Shown: positions 34,295-43,324, numbered from the stretch's first letter. The stretch: DNA of 64,000 nucleotides from G965195345 sp965277775 (GCA_965277775.1 OZ255843.1:2000108-2064107); one strand, 5' to 3'. The notes: a model not told the origin generated them from the letters alone. Numbers and translations: made by a program.

Positions 34295-34767
34295 GAATAG
34301 GTCACCTGCAGAATTTCATACTCTTGATCTCCTGCAGGGGCGTTGACCACGATCACATCGCCCAGACTGTGTCCAATTAAAGAACGTGCTAAGGGTGAAG
34401 TCACTGAAATTTTATGGTTATCAATGTCTGCTTCGTATTCGCCGACTATTTGATAGGTCACGCGCTCCTCATTGTCCAAGTGCATTATTTCGACGGTTGC
34501 GCCAAATACCACTTTATCGCCCGCATCCAATGAGGCAACATCAATGACCAATGAAGCACCAATCACGCCTTCCAATTCTTTAATGCGTCCTTCGATGAAT
34601 CCTTGTTGTTCACGGGCAGCATGGTACTCTGCATTCTCCTTTAGGTCGCCGTGCGCACGCGCTTCAGCAATGGCTTCGATGACTTCGGGACGTTTATTCT
34701 TTTTTAGATCAGCCAGCTCTTCTCGCAGAGCGGTGATGCCTTGATTGGTAATGGGTATATTTTGCAT
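34291..34767 (-). CDS. greA: Transcription elongation factor GreA
   Basis: GreA rescues backtracked RNA polymerase by stimulating transcript cleavage. The ATG at 34767 gives 158 residues, exactly the usual length, beginning MQNIPITNQGITALREEL. An in-frame start at 34911 would add 48 non-homologous residues. The N-terminal coiled coil has KRPEVIEAIAEARAHGDLKENAEY with the catalytic acidic tip, then REQQGFIEGRI. The C-terminal FKBP-like domain includes GEYEADIDNHKISVTSPLAR and SLIGHSLGD. It overlaps gltX by 4 bp. Confidence 0.96.
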   Translation of the reverse strand: MQNIPITNQGITALREELADLKKNKRPEVIEAIAEARAHGDLKENAEYHAAREQQGFIEGRIKELEGVIGASLVIDVASLDAGDKVVFGATVEIMHLDNEERVTYQIVGEYEADIDNHKISVTSPLARSLIGHSLGDVIVVNAPAGDQEYEILQVTYS

Positions 34768-34840
34768 AACTTTTAATGAAGTATTGGTTGCGGTTTTACA
34801 GTGTATGTTTCTACTGATGAAATGGCTTACAGTATGGTTT

Positions 34841-34846
34841 ATTATA
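34841..34846 (-). promoter_or_regulatory. Candidate -10 box for greA-gltX
   Basis: On the minus strand TATAAT (34846-34841) lies about 75 bp before the greA ATG in an otherwise gene-free gap. The matching -35 is weak. Confidence 0.4.
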
Positions 34847-34987
34847 CTAGAAAGCGGAATTGAATAAGCGATTGGACTGAGTGATTTCTCATGACAATCG
34901 TGGCATGACAATCAGCTGAGGTCATCGTTTGGCGTTTTTTATAATTATTGCTTTTTTACGTTTTTCTGTGGATAATACCTTCTGCAA

Positions 34988-35012
34988 ATTCAGAGTGAAA
35001 TCTGAATACAAT
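34988..35012 (+). promoter_or_regulatory. amt promoter with overlapping palindromic operator candidate
   Basis: A -10-like TACAAT (35007-35012) lies 33 bp before the amt start codon. It overlaps the right arm of a perfect inverted repeat ATTCAGA-GTGAAA-TCTGAAT (34988-35007), placed where a repressor would block the promoter. Upstream, TGTGGATAA (34967-34975) is a consensus DnaA box on the minus strand. No sigma-54 signature with the required spacing was found. Confidence 0.45.
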
Positions 35013-35044
35013 ATTTTCAGACCGTTTAATAGAGGAGATTTATT

Positions 35045-36403
35045 ATGGAAGAAGTCATGATGATGGCTCAAACGACGAACCGAATGTTCGCCGAAGCCTA
35101 TTACTATTTAACCATCCCGCTGATGATGATCATTCATGCTGGATTTTTAGCCTATGAAATGGGCGCAACGAGGGTCAAAAACGTTTTGTCATCGGGCATT
35201 AAAAACCTGTTGGCATTTGCTTTTGTTATTGTGACCTTTTACTTTTTTGGTTGGTGGGTTTATTGGGCTTTCCCAACAGGGTTTGACTTATCCGTAGGCC
35301 CAGCAGAGATTTCAGGATTGGAATATGCAAATGCCATTGCTTTGGCCTGGGGTGAATCAGCGCAATACATGGGTCCAAACATTGCAGACAACGCGTCTGG
35401 CGTATTATGGGGGGCTTTTGCCTTATTCGCCGCGACGACAGCTTCCATCATGTCTGGTGCCGTCATTGAGCGCATCCAAACCGTTGGTTTTGTCATTTGT
35501 GCCATTGTTTTAGGATCATTTGCCTGGGTGCTTGCTGCCGCTTGGGGCTGGCACGCTGATGGCTGGATGGTTACTAAATTCGGGGTTCATGATTTTGGTG
35601 CCGCTGGATTAGTGCACGCCGTTGCTGGCTTTTTTGCATTAGGTGTGCTGATTAATTTAGGACCACGGGTGGGCAAATTCAATGCAGACGGTTCAGCCAA
35701 CGCCATTTCTGGGCATAATATGCCTTTTGCCGTGACTGGATTAATGCTAATCATTGTGGGCTTTTTTGGCTTCTTAATGGCGTGTATCATCGTACCAGGT
35801 GAAGCTTGGAGCTGGTTCGCTGATAAAGGCGCAACCATATATGGCACACCCATCACCCTATCGTCCTTGGCGTTTAACATCGTTATGGCGGTTTCTGGTG
35901 GCATCATTGGCGCTTGGGTTTTGACCAAAGATCCATTTTGGATGATGTCTGGTGCTTTGGCTGGGATCATTTCGGTGGCTTCAGGTTTGGACATTTACTT
36001 CCCTTCACACGTTTTCATCATTTCGGTTGTTGCGGGATTGATCCTTAAACCTTGTGCTGATATGCTTGAACGGGTGGGCATAGACGATGCGGTTGGTGCT
36101 GTGACAGTCCATGGTACCATCGGTTTATTTGGTGTGGTTATGCTGGGTGTATTTGCCTCAGGTTATCCTGCACTACAAGGCGATGTTGGTGTTCCAACGA
36201 TTAGTTTTGTTGGTCAAGTCATCGGCGCGGTCATGTTTTTCTTGATTGGCTTTGTGCCAGGTTACATTACCTCGTGGATTGTCAACAAAGCGGGTATGTT
36301 GCGTGTACCTGATGCGGCTCAAATCGCCGGACTTGACCCAGTTAAGGTACCTGCTTCAGCTTATCCTGAAGGCGTGCCTATCTCCCCCAAACCTCAAATT
36401 TAA
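35045..36403 (+). CDS. amt: Ammonium transporter
   Basis: Amt/MEP/Rh channel of 452 residues with about eleven membrane helices, moving ammonium or ammonia across the inner membrane. Signatures are AAAWGWHADGWM, HDFGAAGLVHAVAG and the second pore histidine in DAVGAVTVHGTIGLFG. The N-terminus (about 25 residues) lacks a clear signal peptide. The gene is preceded by GAGGAG. Normally glnK sits beside amt for PII control; here it does not. A 55-codon membrane-protein gene follows after 12 bp instead. Confidence 0.95.
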   Translation: MEEVMMMAQTTNRMFAEAYYYLTIPLMMIIHAGFLAYEMGATRVKNVLSSGIKNLLAFAFVIVTFYFFGWWVYWAFPTGFDLSVGPAEISGLEYANAIALAWGESAQYMGPNIADNASGVLWGAFALFAATTASIMSGAVIERIQTVGFVICAIVLGSFAWVLAAAWGWHADGWMVTKFGVHDFGAAGLVHAVAGFFALGVLINLGPRVGKFNADGSANAISGHNMPFAVTGLMLIIVGFFGFLMACIIVPGEAWSWFADKGATIYGTPITLSSLAFNIVMAVSGGIIGAWVLTKDPFWMMSGALAGIISVASGLDIYFPSHVFIISVVAGLILKPCADMLERVGIDDAVGAVTVHGTIGLFGVVMLGVFASGYPALQGDVGVPTISFVGQVIGAVMFFLIGFVPGYITSWIVNKAGMLRVPDAAQIAGLDPVKVPASAYPEGVPISPKPQI

Positions 36404-36415
36404 AGGAGTTATATT

Positions 36416-36583
36416 ATGGGATTTCCATTCGCAGAAGCAACGTGGAACGCTGTCACAGGCGCCATGTACATAGGGGCTGGTGGTGTTGCACCAGGCGTTT
36501 ATACACTCATAGGTGGTGCCATTTGCGTGGCCATCTTATGGTATGGTTATATTTATGAAAAAGGTCGTTACCAAGATCAATAA
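36416..36583 (+). CDS. 55-aa membrane microprotein linked to amt
   Basis: ATG 36416 to TAA 36581-36583 encodes 55 residues. A strong Shine-Dalgarno (AAAGGAGTT, 36402-36410) lies 5 bp before the ATG, better than most in this window. The product starts MGFPFAEATW, has one predicted helix (about residues 25-46: VAPGVYTLIGGAICVAILW) and ends in a short charged tail (EKGRYQDQ). It sits between amt and a terminator, so it is the last gene of the amt transcript. It could be an Amt-associated accessory or stabilising peptide. Its family was not recognised. Confidence 0.8.
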   Translation: MGFPFAEATWNAVTGAMYIGAGGVAPGVYTLIGGAICVAILWYGYIYEKGRYQDQ

Positions 36584-36606
36584 ATAAAATCATAACATTG
36601 ATTACA

Positions 36607-36640
36607 AGCCCCTTGGAACGACTTTCAAGGGGCTTTTTTA
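36607..36640 (+). terminator. Rho-independent terminator of the amt operon
   Basis: Perfect nine-base arms AGCCCCTTG (36607-36615) and CAAGGGGCT (36626-36634) enclose a 10-base loop and are followed by six T. It is the clearest rightward terminator in the window and ends the amt/microprotein transcript before the ABC exporter. Confidence 0.92.
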
Positions 36641-36737
36641 TGTGAAAGGTGCAGCCAATCGGGTTGATTTGAGGCATAATTCGCCACCTTGATTTTAAGC
36701 CCTGTTTTATATCGTATATTTATCCTAACATCACCTC

Positions 36738-37616
36738 ATGCCTGCAATCATTGAAGTTCGAAATCTCGTCAAAAAATTTGGTCAAATGCGTGCGGTTGAT
36801 GGTATCAGTTTTGAAGTCGAGGCAGGCATCTGTGTGGGTTTGCTCGGTCCAAATGGGGCAGGTAAAACCACAACCGTCGAAATGATGGAAGGCATTCAAT
36901 CCCCCACATCGGGGACGATCCTATATAAAGGTCAAACACTGGGCGCGGACTTTAAGCAACAAGCGGGCATCATGTTTCAAAGCACGGCTTTGCAGGAATT
37001 CATTACGGTTGAAGAAACCATTAGATTGTTTCATCGCTTGTACGATAAAGTCATTCCACTGGCCGAGTTGATTGAGAAATGTCACTTGCAGGACATTCTT
37101 AAACAAGACACCAAAAAACTGTCTGGCGGACAAAAGCAAAGAGTGCTGCTGGCATTGGCTTTGATCAATCAGCCAGGCATTGTATTTATGGACGAACCGA
37201 CCACAGGGTTGGACCCGCAAGCGCGGCGCAATGTATGGCGGGTCGTTGAAACGATAAAGGCACAGGGTACATCGATTATATTGACAACGCATTATATGGA
37301 AGAGGCTTATCAATTGTGCGATCAGGTGATTATCATTGATCATGGCAAAATCATCGCGCAGGGCACGCCGAACGCTTTATTGTCGGCGCATTTTGATGAT
37401 TCAGTCATCTTATTGTCAAAATCCGCTGTCGGCGATCATGCTGAGGCATTGAACGCTGTATTGATGGGGGACGACGTGCAAATCATCAGTAAGGATGTCA
37501 ACCAGACCATTGCACAATTATTACAATTTAATATTCCCTTAGCCAGTCTGCGCATCCGAGAGCGTGGATTAGAGGATTTATTCATTGAACTGACGGGGCA
37601 AGACGTCCGACAATAG
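36738..37616 (+). CDS. ABC-2 type exporter ATPase
   Basis: A 292-residue ATPase of the CcmA/drug-exporter class. Walker A is LLGPNGAGKTTTVEMM, the signature is LSGGQKQRVLLA and Walker B is IVFMDEPTTGLDPQARRN. The Q-loop, GIMFQSTALQEF, is typical. A C-terminal 80-residue extension follows (about residues 215-292), as in DrrA/NodI-like proteins. It forms a two-gene operon with the permease 16 bp downstream. Cargo is unknown. The terminator at 36607-36640 separates it from amt. Confidence 0.93.
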   Translation: MPAIIEVRNLVKKFGQMRAVDGISFEVEAGICVGLLGPNGAGKTTTVEMMEGIQSPTSGTILYKGQTLGADFKQQAGIMFQSTALQEFITVEETIRLFHRLYDKVIPLAELIEKCHLQDILKQDTKKLSGGQKQRVLLALALINQPGIVFMDEPTTGLDPQARRNVWRVVETIKAQGTSIILTTHYMEEAYQLCDQVIIIDHGKIIAQGTPNALLSAHFDDSVILLSKSAVGDHAEALNAVLMGDDVQIISKDVNQTIAQLLQFNIPLASLRIRERGLEDLFIELTGQDVRQ

Positions 37617-37632
37617 CCAATAAATTGAGACC

Positions 37633-38628
37633 ATGTTAAAAAGAATCTACGCCATATTTGTGGCCCGAAATTTAGAATTTTATCGAGATAAATCCAGCTT
37701 TGGTTGGAACTTCGCATTCCCGATCATTATTATTATCGGATTGTCTTTTGCCTTCGATGAAAATAACGCAGAATTTACCATTGGCGTGATTGGCTTGGAG
37801 CAAGTCAGTAAAGACCATCCAATTCATGCGCTTAAATATGCAAAGTTGGTGCCACAGCAGGCACAAAACCAAACCCAATCGATTAGCAAAGTTGAACGCC
37901 ATGGTTTAGATATGTTGATTGATTTGACCAATCAGATTTACTGGGTGAACGTATTTTCGTCTAAGGGTTATATGTTAGAAGGGCTTATTTCGGATTGGCG
38001 TTTTCAAGGGCAAGAAGTGGCGGGCGAGAGCGTGCGCTATATTGATTGGGTGATTCCTGGCGTTTTGGCTATGAACATGATGTTCAGTGCGCTGTGGGGT
38101 ATTGGTTATGTGATTGTTCGATACCGCAAGAATGGCGTATTGAAACGATTGAAAGCCACACCCGTCGGTGCCTTAGATTTTCTATTGGCACAACTAATAT
38201 CAAGAGTATGGTTACTCATTTTCACCAATGGCCTTATTTTTGTTGGTTTGAACTATTTTCTTAACTTCAAGATGCACGGCCAATATTTTGATTTGTTCAT
38301 CATTTTTCTGCTCGGTGGTATGAGTTTGCTGAGCATGGGTTTGTTGGTTGCTGCGCGCATTAGAAGTGAAGAAGTCGCTGGTGGATTGCTCAATTTGGTC
38401 AGCTGGCCCATGATGATTTTATCGGGCATTTGGTTTTCTTTAGAAGGTGCAGGGGTGTGGATGCAAAAGGCCGCCTTGGCATTTCCTTTGACGCATCTAA
38501 CCACTGGGGCTCGCAAAATCATGTTGGATGGGGCAGGGCTGGGTGATCTCACCTTAGAATTGACGGTTTTATCCGTGTCTTCAGTGGTTTTGTTGCTCTT
38601 GGGCGGGTTGATTTTTAAGTGGGAATAA
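37633..38628 (+). CDS. ABC-2 type exporter permease
   Basis: Membrane partner of the upstream ATPase, 331 residues. There is one N-terminal helix (FGWNFAFPIIIIIGLSF), a periplasmic domain of about 100 residues and five C-terminal helices. The ABC-2 hallmark is present: YVIVRYRKNGVLKRLKATPV followed by LDFLLAQLISRVW. Late helices carry LLNLVSWPMMILSGIWFSLE, as in NodJ/DrrB-like exporters. It converges on the TRAP operon with a 16-bp gap and no visible terminator. Confidence 0.92.
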   Translation: MLKRIYAIFVARNLEFYRDKSSFGWNFAFPIIIIIGLSFAFDENNAEFTIGVIGLEQVSKDHPIHALKYAKLVPQQAQNQTQSISKVERHGLDMLIDLTNQIYWVNVFSSKGYMLEGLISDWRFQGQEVAGESVRYIDWVIPGVLAMNMMFSALWGIGYVIVRYRKNGVLKRLKATPVGALDFLLAQLISRVWLLIFTNGLIFVGLNYFLNFKMHGQYFDLFIIFLLGGMSLLSMGLLVAARIRSEEVAGGLLNLVSWPMMILSGIWFSLEGAGVWMQKAALAFPLTHLTTGARKIMLDGAGLGDLTLELTVLSVSSVVLLLLGGLIFKWE

Positions 38629-38644
38629 AGCGCAGCTTTTGTAG

Positions 38645-40258
38645 TTAATTACCATAAATGACTTCAGGCAGCCATGTGGCGATGGTGGGGACATACCAGA
38701 GAATGACCAACATCGCAATTTGAATAAAGACAAAAGGAATGACACCGCGGTAGATTTGTGTGGTTTTGACAACTGCGGGCGCAACGCCACGTAAATAAAA
38801 CAAAGAAAATCCAAAAGGTGGGGTTAGAAATGAGGTCTGCAAATTGATGGCCATCATCACCCCGAGCCAAACGGGATTTATGGCCACGCCTGGGGCCACT
38901 TCCATCGTCAGCAATATGGGCGCCACAATGGGTACCACAATGAAGATGATCTCTAAAAAATCCAAGATAAAGCCAAGCAAAAACATAGTCAGCATGACGA
39001 CCAATAACACCGTCAGCGTTCCACCAGGCAATTCAGCCAAAAAGGTTTCAACAATGATGTCCCCGCCATAACCTCTAAAGACCAGAGAGAACATGGAGGC
39101 GCCAATCAGAATGGTAAAGACCATGGTTGCATAGGTGGTGGCTTCTCGAATAACGTAAACCAATAAGGGCTGACCATCAGTGACTTTTTCTTTAAAACAC
39201 TGCCAAATTGCTGTCAAAATCCCCCAAATGACAATAAATGCACAGAAAATGGCAATACCAATGATGAACCATTCTTTGGTGCTTATGGCGTCTCTTTGCA
39301 TGCGCAGATCAGCCACAGACGTTAAGAACAGCATCACGCAAAAGGCAATTAATGCGAAAAGAATAGGGCGTTTAGTCGCAGGGTTGAGGCGATAACCCGC
39401 CAACATCAGTGCGCCCATGGCACCGACTGAGGCCGATTCTGTGGGTGAGGCCAACCCGCCCAATATGGAACCGAGTACCGCCACAATCAGCAAAACAGGT
39501 GGGGCCAATGAGGAAAGTATTTTTAGGTCAAATTTGGCAGCAGCTTCATCGCGCGGCAAAGGCGGCATTTTTTCAGGATTGCGCCAGCTTACGTACAAAA
39601 AATACAGCATGTATAAGGCGACTAAGCAAAGACCTGGAATCAACGCGCCAGCAAATAAATCATTGACTGAGACGGTGCCAGGGGAAAAATTACCCATTTT
39701 GAATTGCGCTTGTTGATAGGCGGTTGATAGTTGATCGCCCAACAAGACTAAGACAATTGAAGGCGGGATGACTTGGCCAAGGGTGCCCGAAGCACAAATG
39801 CTACCACACGCCAGGGCGGGGCTGTAACCGGTACGTAACATAACAGGTAATGACAACAAGCCCATGGTGACCACAGTTGCACCGACAATGCCCGTTGAAG
39901 CGGCTAATAAAGCACCGACCAAAAACACAGCATAGCCTAATCCACCGGGTAATCGTCCAAATAAACGGCCAATGTCTGATAGTAAATCTTCAGCTATTTT
40001 TGAACGTTCTAAGGTGACGCCCATAAAAATAAACAAGGGTACAGCGATCAGCACATCGTTGCGAATGATGGAAAATATGCGTTGTGGAAAAGCAGAAATA
40101 AAAGAAAAATCAAAAACGTCGAAAAACACCCCTATGAAGGCAAACAACAAGGAACTGCCCGCTAAACTGAGTGAAACAGGGAAGCCAGCCAGCAGGAACA
40201 GACCTGTGCCGACCACCATCATCAGTGATAAAAATTCTGGGGAGGTTAAAAATTCCAT
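38645..40258 (-). CDS. dctM: TRAP transporter large permease subunit (DctM type)
   Basis: Main membrane subunit of a sodium-driven tripartite (TRAP) importer. ATG 40258 gives 537 residues starting MEFLTSPEFLSLMMVVGTG; the frame extends upstream to 40429, but that part overlaps dctQ and lacks homology. Typical segments: FPQRIFSIIRNDVLIAVPLFIFMG, GTLGQVIPPSIVLVLLGDQ and LGFILDFLEIIFIVVPI. It is about 100 residues longer than standard DctM; the extra part, near residues 310-400, adds helices. It lies 2 bp after dctQ. Confidence 0.94.
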   Translation of the reverse strand: MEFLTSPEFLSLMMVVGTGLFLLAGFPVSLSLAGSSLLFAFIGVFFDVFDFSFISAFPQRIFSIIRNDVLIAVPLFIFMGVTLERSKIAEDLLSDIGRLFGRLPGGLGYAVFLVGALLAASTGIVGATVVTMGLLSLPVMLRTGYSPALACGSICASGTLGQVIPPSIVLVLLGDQLSTAYQQAQFKMGNFSPGTVSVNDLFAGALIPGLCLVALYMLYFLYVSWRNPEKMPPLPRDEAAAKFDLKILSSLAPPVLLIVAVLGSILGGLASPTESASVGAMGALMLAGYRLNPATKRPILFALIAFCVMLFLTSVADLRMQRDAISTKEWFIIGIAIFCAFIVIWGILTAIWQCFKEKVTDGQPLLVYVIREATTYATMVFTILIGASMFSLVFRGYGGDIIVETFLAELPGGTLTVLLVVMLTMFLLGFILDFLEIIFIVVPIVAPILLTMEVAPGVAINPVWLGVMMAINLQTSFLTPPFGFSLFYLRGVAPAVVKTTQIYRGVIPFVFIQIAMLVILWYVPTIATWLPEVIYGN

Positions 40259-40260
40259 GC

Positions 40261-40977
40261 TTAGTGGTTGGATAGGTTGTGACGAATCTGTTGCAAAATG
40301 ACCATAGACTTCAACAGCAACGAAAGCCCTTGTATCAGCAATAACATCCCAAAAAACAAGATGCTGGTTTTTATCAAATAAACAAAGTGCAACCCAGTCC
40401 CTTCGGTGGAACCTTCTTTGACTTCCCAAGCATTAGCCACATAAGGAAACGCAATTTCAAGCGTGACCCAGCAGGTGGGGATGATGAACAGGATAACCCC
40501 AATGATGTTGATCCAAGCCTTGGTTTTTTGACTGACCGAATTATAAAAAATATCGATGCGTACATGACCTTCACGCAACAAGGTATAGCCCACAGCAAAT
40601 GTAAACACCAGACCGTGCATGTACCAAATTGACTCTTGCATTTGAACCGATCCCCAAGAAAAGACATATCGTAGCACAACCACCGAAAATTGCATGAGCA
40701 CCATGCCTAAAATCAGCCAAGCGACGACGCGACCAAAGGTGAGATTGATGGTATCAAAAATCAGTGCGATCTTTTGTAAAGGTTGACTGGGTTTGGGGGC
40801 TTTGAGAATCTCAGCGTATTGATCTTTGACCCATTGTGGTAAGGTCGCTGCCTCATGCTTAAAAAGGAGATATAAGGGAAAAAGCGCCAGTGAAAAAATT
40901 AACAGCACAGTTAGGCATACAACAAGCACCATGAAGGGCAGTGGGAGCGTGTTAACAGCTATCCAAAAATTTTCCAT
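40261..40977 (-). CDS. dctQ: TRAP transporter small permease subunit (DctQ type)
   Basis: The 238-residue small membrane subunit. The DctQ core (about residues 70-235) has four helices, including ILGMVLMQFSVVVLRYVFSWGS and SIWYMHGLVFTFAVGYTLLREGHVRIDIFY, the family signature. An extra helix lies at the N-terminus (FMVLVVCLTVLLIFSLALFP), making it longer than the usual 160-200 residues. It is separated from dctP by 110 bp that contain a terminator-like hairpin. Confidence 0.92.
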   Translation of the reverse strand: MENFWIAVNTLPLPFMVLVVCLTVLLIFSLALFPLYLLFKHEAATLPQWVKDQYAEILKAPKPSQPLQKIALIFDTINLTFGRVVAWLILGMVLMQFSVVVLRYVFSWGSVQMQESIWYMHGLVFTFAVGYTLLREGHVRIDIFYNSVSQKTKAWINIIGVILFIIPTCWVTLEIAFPYVANAWEVKEGSTEGTGLHFVYLIKTSILFFGMLLLIQGLSLLLKSMVILQQIRHNLSNH

Positions 40978-41034
40978 GGTTTAGCAGTTTTTATGCATCG
41001 AGTAGGCGTTGTTGTAAAAGCATGGCTATATCAC

Positions 41035-41075
41035 TTAAAAAAACAGAGGTTATTGCTGGTGCAACAACCTCTGTT
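41035..41075 (-). terminator. Terminator-like hairpin between dctP and dctQ
   Basis: Read leftward, arms AACAGAGGTTGTTGC (41075-41061) and GCAATAACCTCTGTT (41056-41042) form a 15-bp stem with one G-U pair and the loop ACCA. Seven T follow. It has the full structure of an intrinsic terminator yet sits inside the TRAP operon, after dctP and before dctQM. It likely cuts most transcripts after the binding-protein gene or stabilises its mRNA 3' end. Confidence 0.85.
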
Positions 41076-41087
41076 AAATTCCGACAT

Positions 41088-42197
41088 TTAAATATCAAAC
41101 AATGAACGTTTGTTTGTATAAGATTGGTCAGACAGTTTTGTCCAATTGCGAACATCTCTATGAAATTTAATGAAACTCTCATAGACTTTTTTCGAAATGG
41201 CATCTTTCTTGCCTGCATCGGCCAAAACATCTTTGGACGCTTTACCAATGGCTGTAAACACATCATCTGGCATTTCCACAACATTGACGCCATGCTTATT
41301 GACCAAAGTCTCTAAAGCACTACCATTGTTTGCCGTAAATTCAGCATAACCATAGTTATTTTCTGCCAAAGCACAGCAACGGAACAGCGCTTGATCCGCT
41401 TTGGAGAGCTTGTCCCAGAATTTTTTATTGATGCCCGCAGAAAGCGTTGTGCCTGGTTCGTGGAAGCCTGGATACATGTAGTTTTTAACGACTTTATAAA
41501 ATCCAAAAGCCAAGTCATTCCAAGGACCAACCCACTCGGTTGCATCAATGGTTCCAGCTTGTAAAGCCGGCATGATTTCTGAACCACCTAAGGTGATGGC
41601 ATTGCCACCCAAAGCATTGATCACATCGCCACCCAAACCAGGCATACGAATTTTCAATCCTTTGAGGTCGTTGACGCTTTTAATGGGCTCTTTAAACCAA
41701 CCACCCATTTGTACGCCTGTGTTTGAACAGGGGAAGGGTTTGACCCCAAAGTTGGCGCTCAACTCATCCCATAATTGCTGTCCGCCACCGTGATGAATCC
41801 AAGCGTCCATTTCTGTGCCAGTGAATCCAAAAGGGACCGCTGAATAAAAAGCAAAAGCGGGGGTTTTGCCTTTGTAATAGTAATCAGCTGAGTGGTATAG
41901 GTCAGCAGTACCTTCTTGCACCGCATCTAAGCATTTGAGTGGGTGAACCAACTCATTACCACCATAGACTCTAATTTGATAACGTCCATCAGAAGCAACT
42001 TCTATGCGCTTGGCAAATCGTGCGGCAGCTGTGCCCAAACCTGGAAAATTTTTAGGCCATGAAGTGACCATTTTAAGCTTGGTCGTTTTTGCTGATGCAA
42101 TGGCTGGGGCTAGTCCACCAGCGACAACTGCAGCAACCGCGCCAGTGCCTTGGATGAACGTTCTTCTGTTTATTTTGTTTGATTTTTTCTCTATCAT
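41088..42197 (-). CDS. dctP: TRAP transporter periplasmic binding protein, TakP-like
   Basis: A 369-residue periplasmic receptor. The N-terminus has a Tat signal (NRRTFIQG, Arg11-Arg12, then AVAAVVAGGLAPAIASA). The mature part matches the 2-oxoacid (TakP) branch of DctP proteins: KMVTSWPKNFPGLGTAA, QEGTADLYHSADYYYKGK, LKGLKIRMPGLGGDVI, IDATEWVGPWND and PGFHEPGT. TakP binds pyruvate and related 2-oxoacids with sodium, so a monocarboxylate substrate is inferred. A good Shine-Dalgarno (AAGGAGTAG) precedes the start. It leads the leftward dctP-dctQ-dctM operon and is divergent from ispA. Confidence 0.93.
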   Translation of the reverse strand: MIEKKSNKINRRTFIQGTGAVAAVVAGGLAPAIASAKTTKLKMVTSWPKNFPGLGTAAARFAKRIEVASDGRYQIRVYGGNELVHPLKCLDAVQEGTADLYHSADYYYKGKTPAFAFYSAVPFGFTGTEMDAWIHHGGGQQLWDELSANFGVKPFPCSNTGVQMGGWFKEPIKSVNDLKGLKIRMPGLGGDVINALGGNAITLGGSEIMPALQAGTIDATEWVGPWNDLAFGFYKVVKNYMYPGFHEPGTTLSAGINKKFWDKLSKADQALFRCCALAENNYGYAEFTANNGSALETLVNKHGVNVVEMPDDVFTAIGKASKDVLADAGKKDAISKKVYESFIKFHRDVRNWTKLSDQSYTNKRSLFDI

Positions 42198-42406
42198 AAC
42201 TCTACTCCTTTTTGAGAACTAATAATTGTCTTGACGATCGAAAATCACTTCAAAGATTGATTCTGTTTGAATCTTATAAAAGCGATATAATTACTATACC
42301 ACCGAATGGTTTATTTGTAAAATTTAATTCACTTTAACAAAACTTAGAATGGCGATCAATCAAGCGTAAGAGCCATTTATCAACATTTGTAGAACCTTAT
42401 TAACCG

Positions 42407-43324
42407 ATGCGCCACTCCAATCAGCTTCGTTCAAACGATAGCCAAAATGGGCCGTTCGATCAATGGCTTATCGAGCAAAGTCAGTCTTTTCAAACCTATT
42501 TTGAACAAGTCTTGCCTCAGAGTGACACGGCACCCTCAAATTTACACGAAGTGATGCGTTACGCCGCCCTCAACGGTGGCAAACGGTTACGCCCTGCATT
42601 GATTTATGCTTGTGGCGAAACCTTATGCGATCCAAGGATATTGGATGAATTGGCTGTGGTGGTGGAAAGCGTCCACGTCTATTCATTGATTCATGATGAC
42701 CTGCCTTCTATGGATAACGACAGTTTGCGTCGCGGCAAACCCACATGTCATATAAATTTTGGTGAAGGCATGGCCATATTGGCGGGGGATGCTTTGCTTA
42801 CTTGGGCATTTGAGCGTTTGTCACGACTGTCTGTAGCGCCGGAAAGATTGATGCACATAATTCAAATCTTGGCCACAGCCATAGGCCCACAAGGGATGGC
42901 TGAGGGTCAGGCGATTGATATTTCTAGTTCAAATGATCGCGATTATGTACTAAGTGATTTAGAGACAATGCACTACAAAAAAACCGGATTGCTCATTCAA
43001 TCGAGCTTGCTCATGCCTTTGTATGCCAGTGGCAAAGAACAATGGGTTGAGCCCATGAAATTGTTTGGCCAAGAGATTGGCATTGCATTTCAAATTCAAG
43101 ATGACATTTTAGAGCAAACGGTTGACACTCAGCAGCTTGGAAAATCGGTCAACAGCGATACCAACAACAATAAATTAACCTACCCATCATTGCTCGGATT
43201 AGAAGCATCGTATGAACAAAGGGATTATTATCTCAACAGTGCTTTGGCTCGTTTAGACGGCATTAAATGGGATTATTCACGCTTGGCAGATTTGGCTTGG
43301 TACATGGTGACAAGAACGTGTTAG
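42407..43324 (+). CDS. ispA: Farnesyl (geranyl) diphosphate synthase
   Basis: Short-chain trans-prenyltransferase that builds C15 diphosphate for ubiquinone, undecaprenyl-P and related lipids. It has 305 residues. Motifs: GGKRLRPAL for pyrophosphate binding, the first aspartate-rich motif DDLPSMDND, and the second as DDILEQT with GKSVNSDTNNNKLTYPSLLG. The small residue pattern before the first Asp motif (VYSLIHDDLP) fits FPP synthase. No dxs or xseB neighbour is present; instead the 3' end meets the prepilin peptidase gene. Confidence 0.95.
   Translation: MRHSNQLRSNDSQNGPFDQWLIEQSQSFQTYFEQVLPQSDTAPSNLHEVMRYAALNGGKRLRPALIYACGETLCDPRILDELAVVVESVHVYSLIHDDLPSMDNDSLRRGKPTCHINFGEGMAILAGDALLTWAFERLSRLSVAPERLMHIIQILATAIGPQGMAEGQAIDISSSNDRDYVLSDLETMHYKKTGLLIQSSLLMPLYASGKEQWVEPMKLFGQEIGIAFQIQDDILEQTVDTQQLGKSVNSDTNNNKLTYPSLLGLEASYEQRDYYLNSALARLDGIKWDYSRLADLAWYMVTRTC

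Noticed and set aside
10786..34857. AAAGCGGA octamer in three intergenic places (about 10790, 12060, 34852)
   Set aside because: Three copies with different surroundings are too few to call a repeat family.
34921..34955. Sigma-54 promoter for amt (TTGGCG ... TTGCT)
   Set aside because: The spacing between GG and GC is 17 bases instead of 10.
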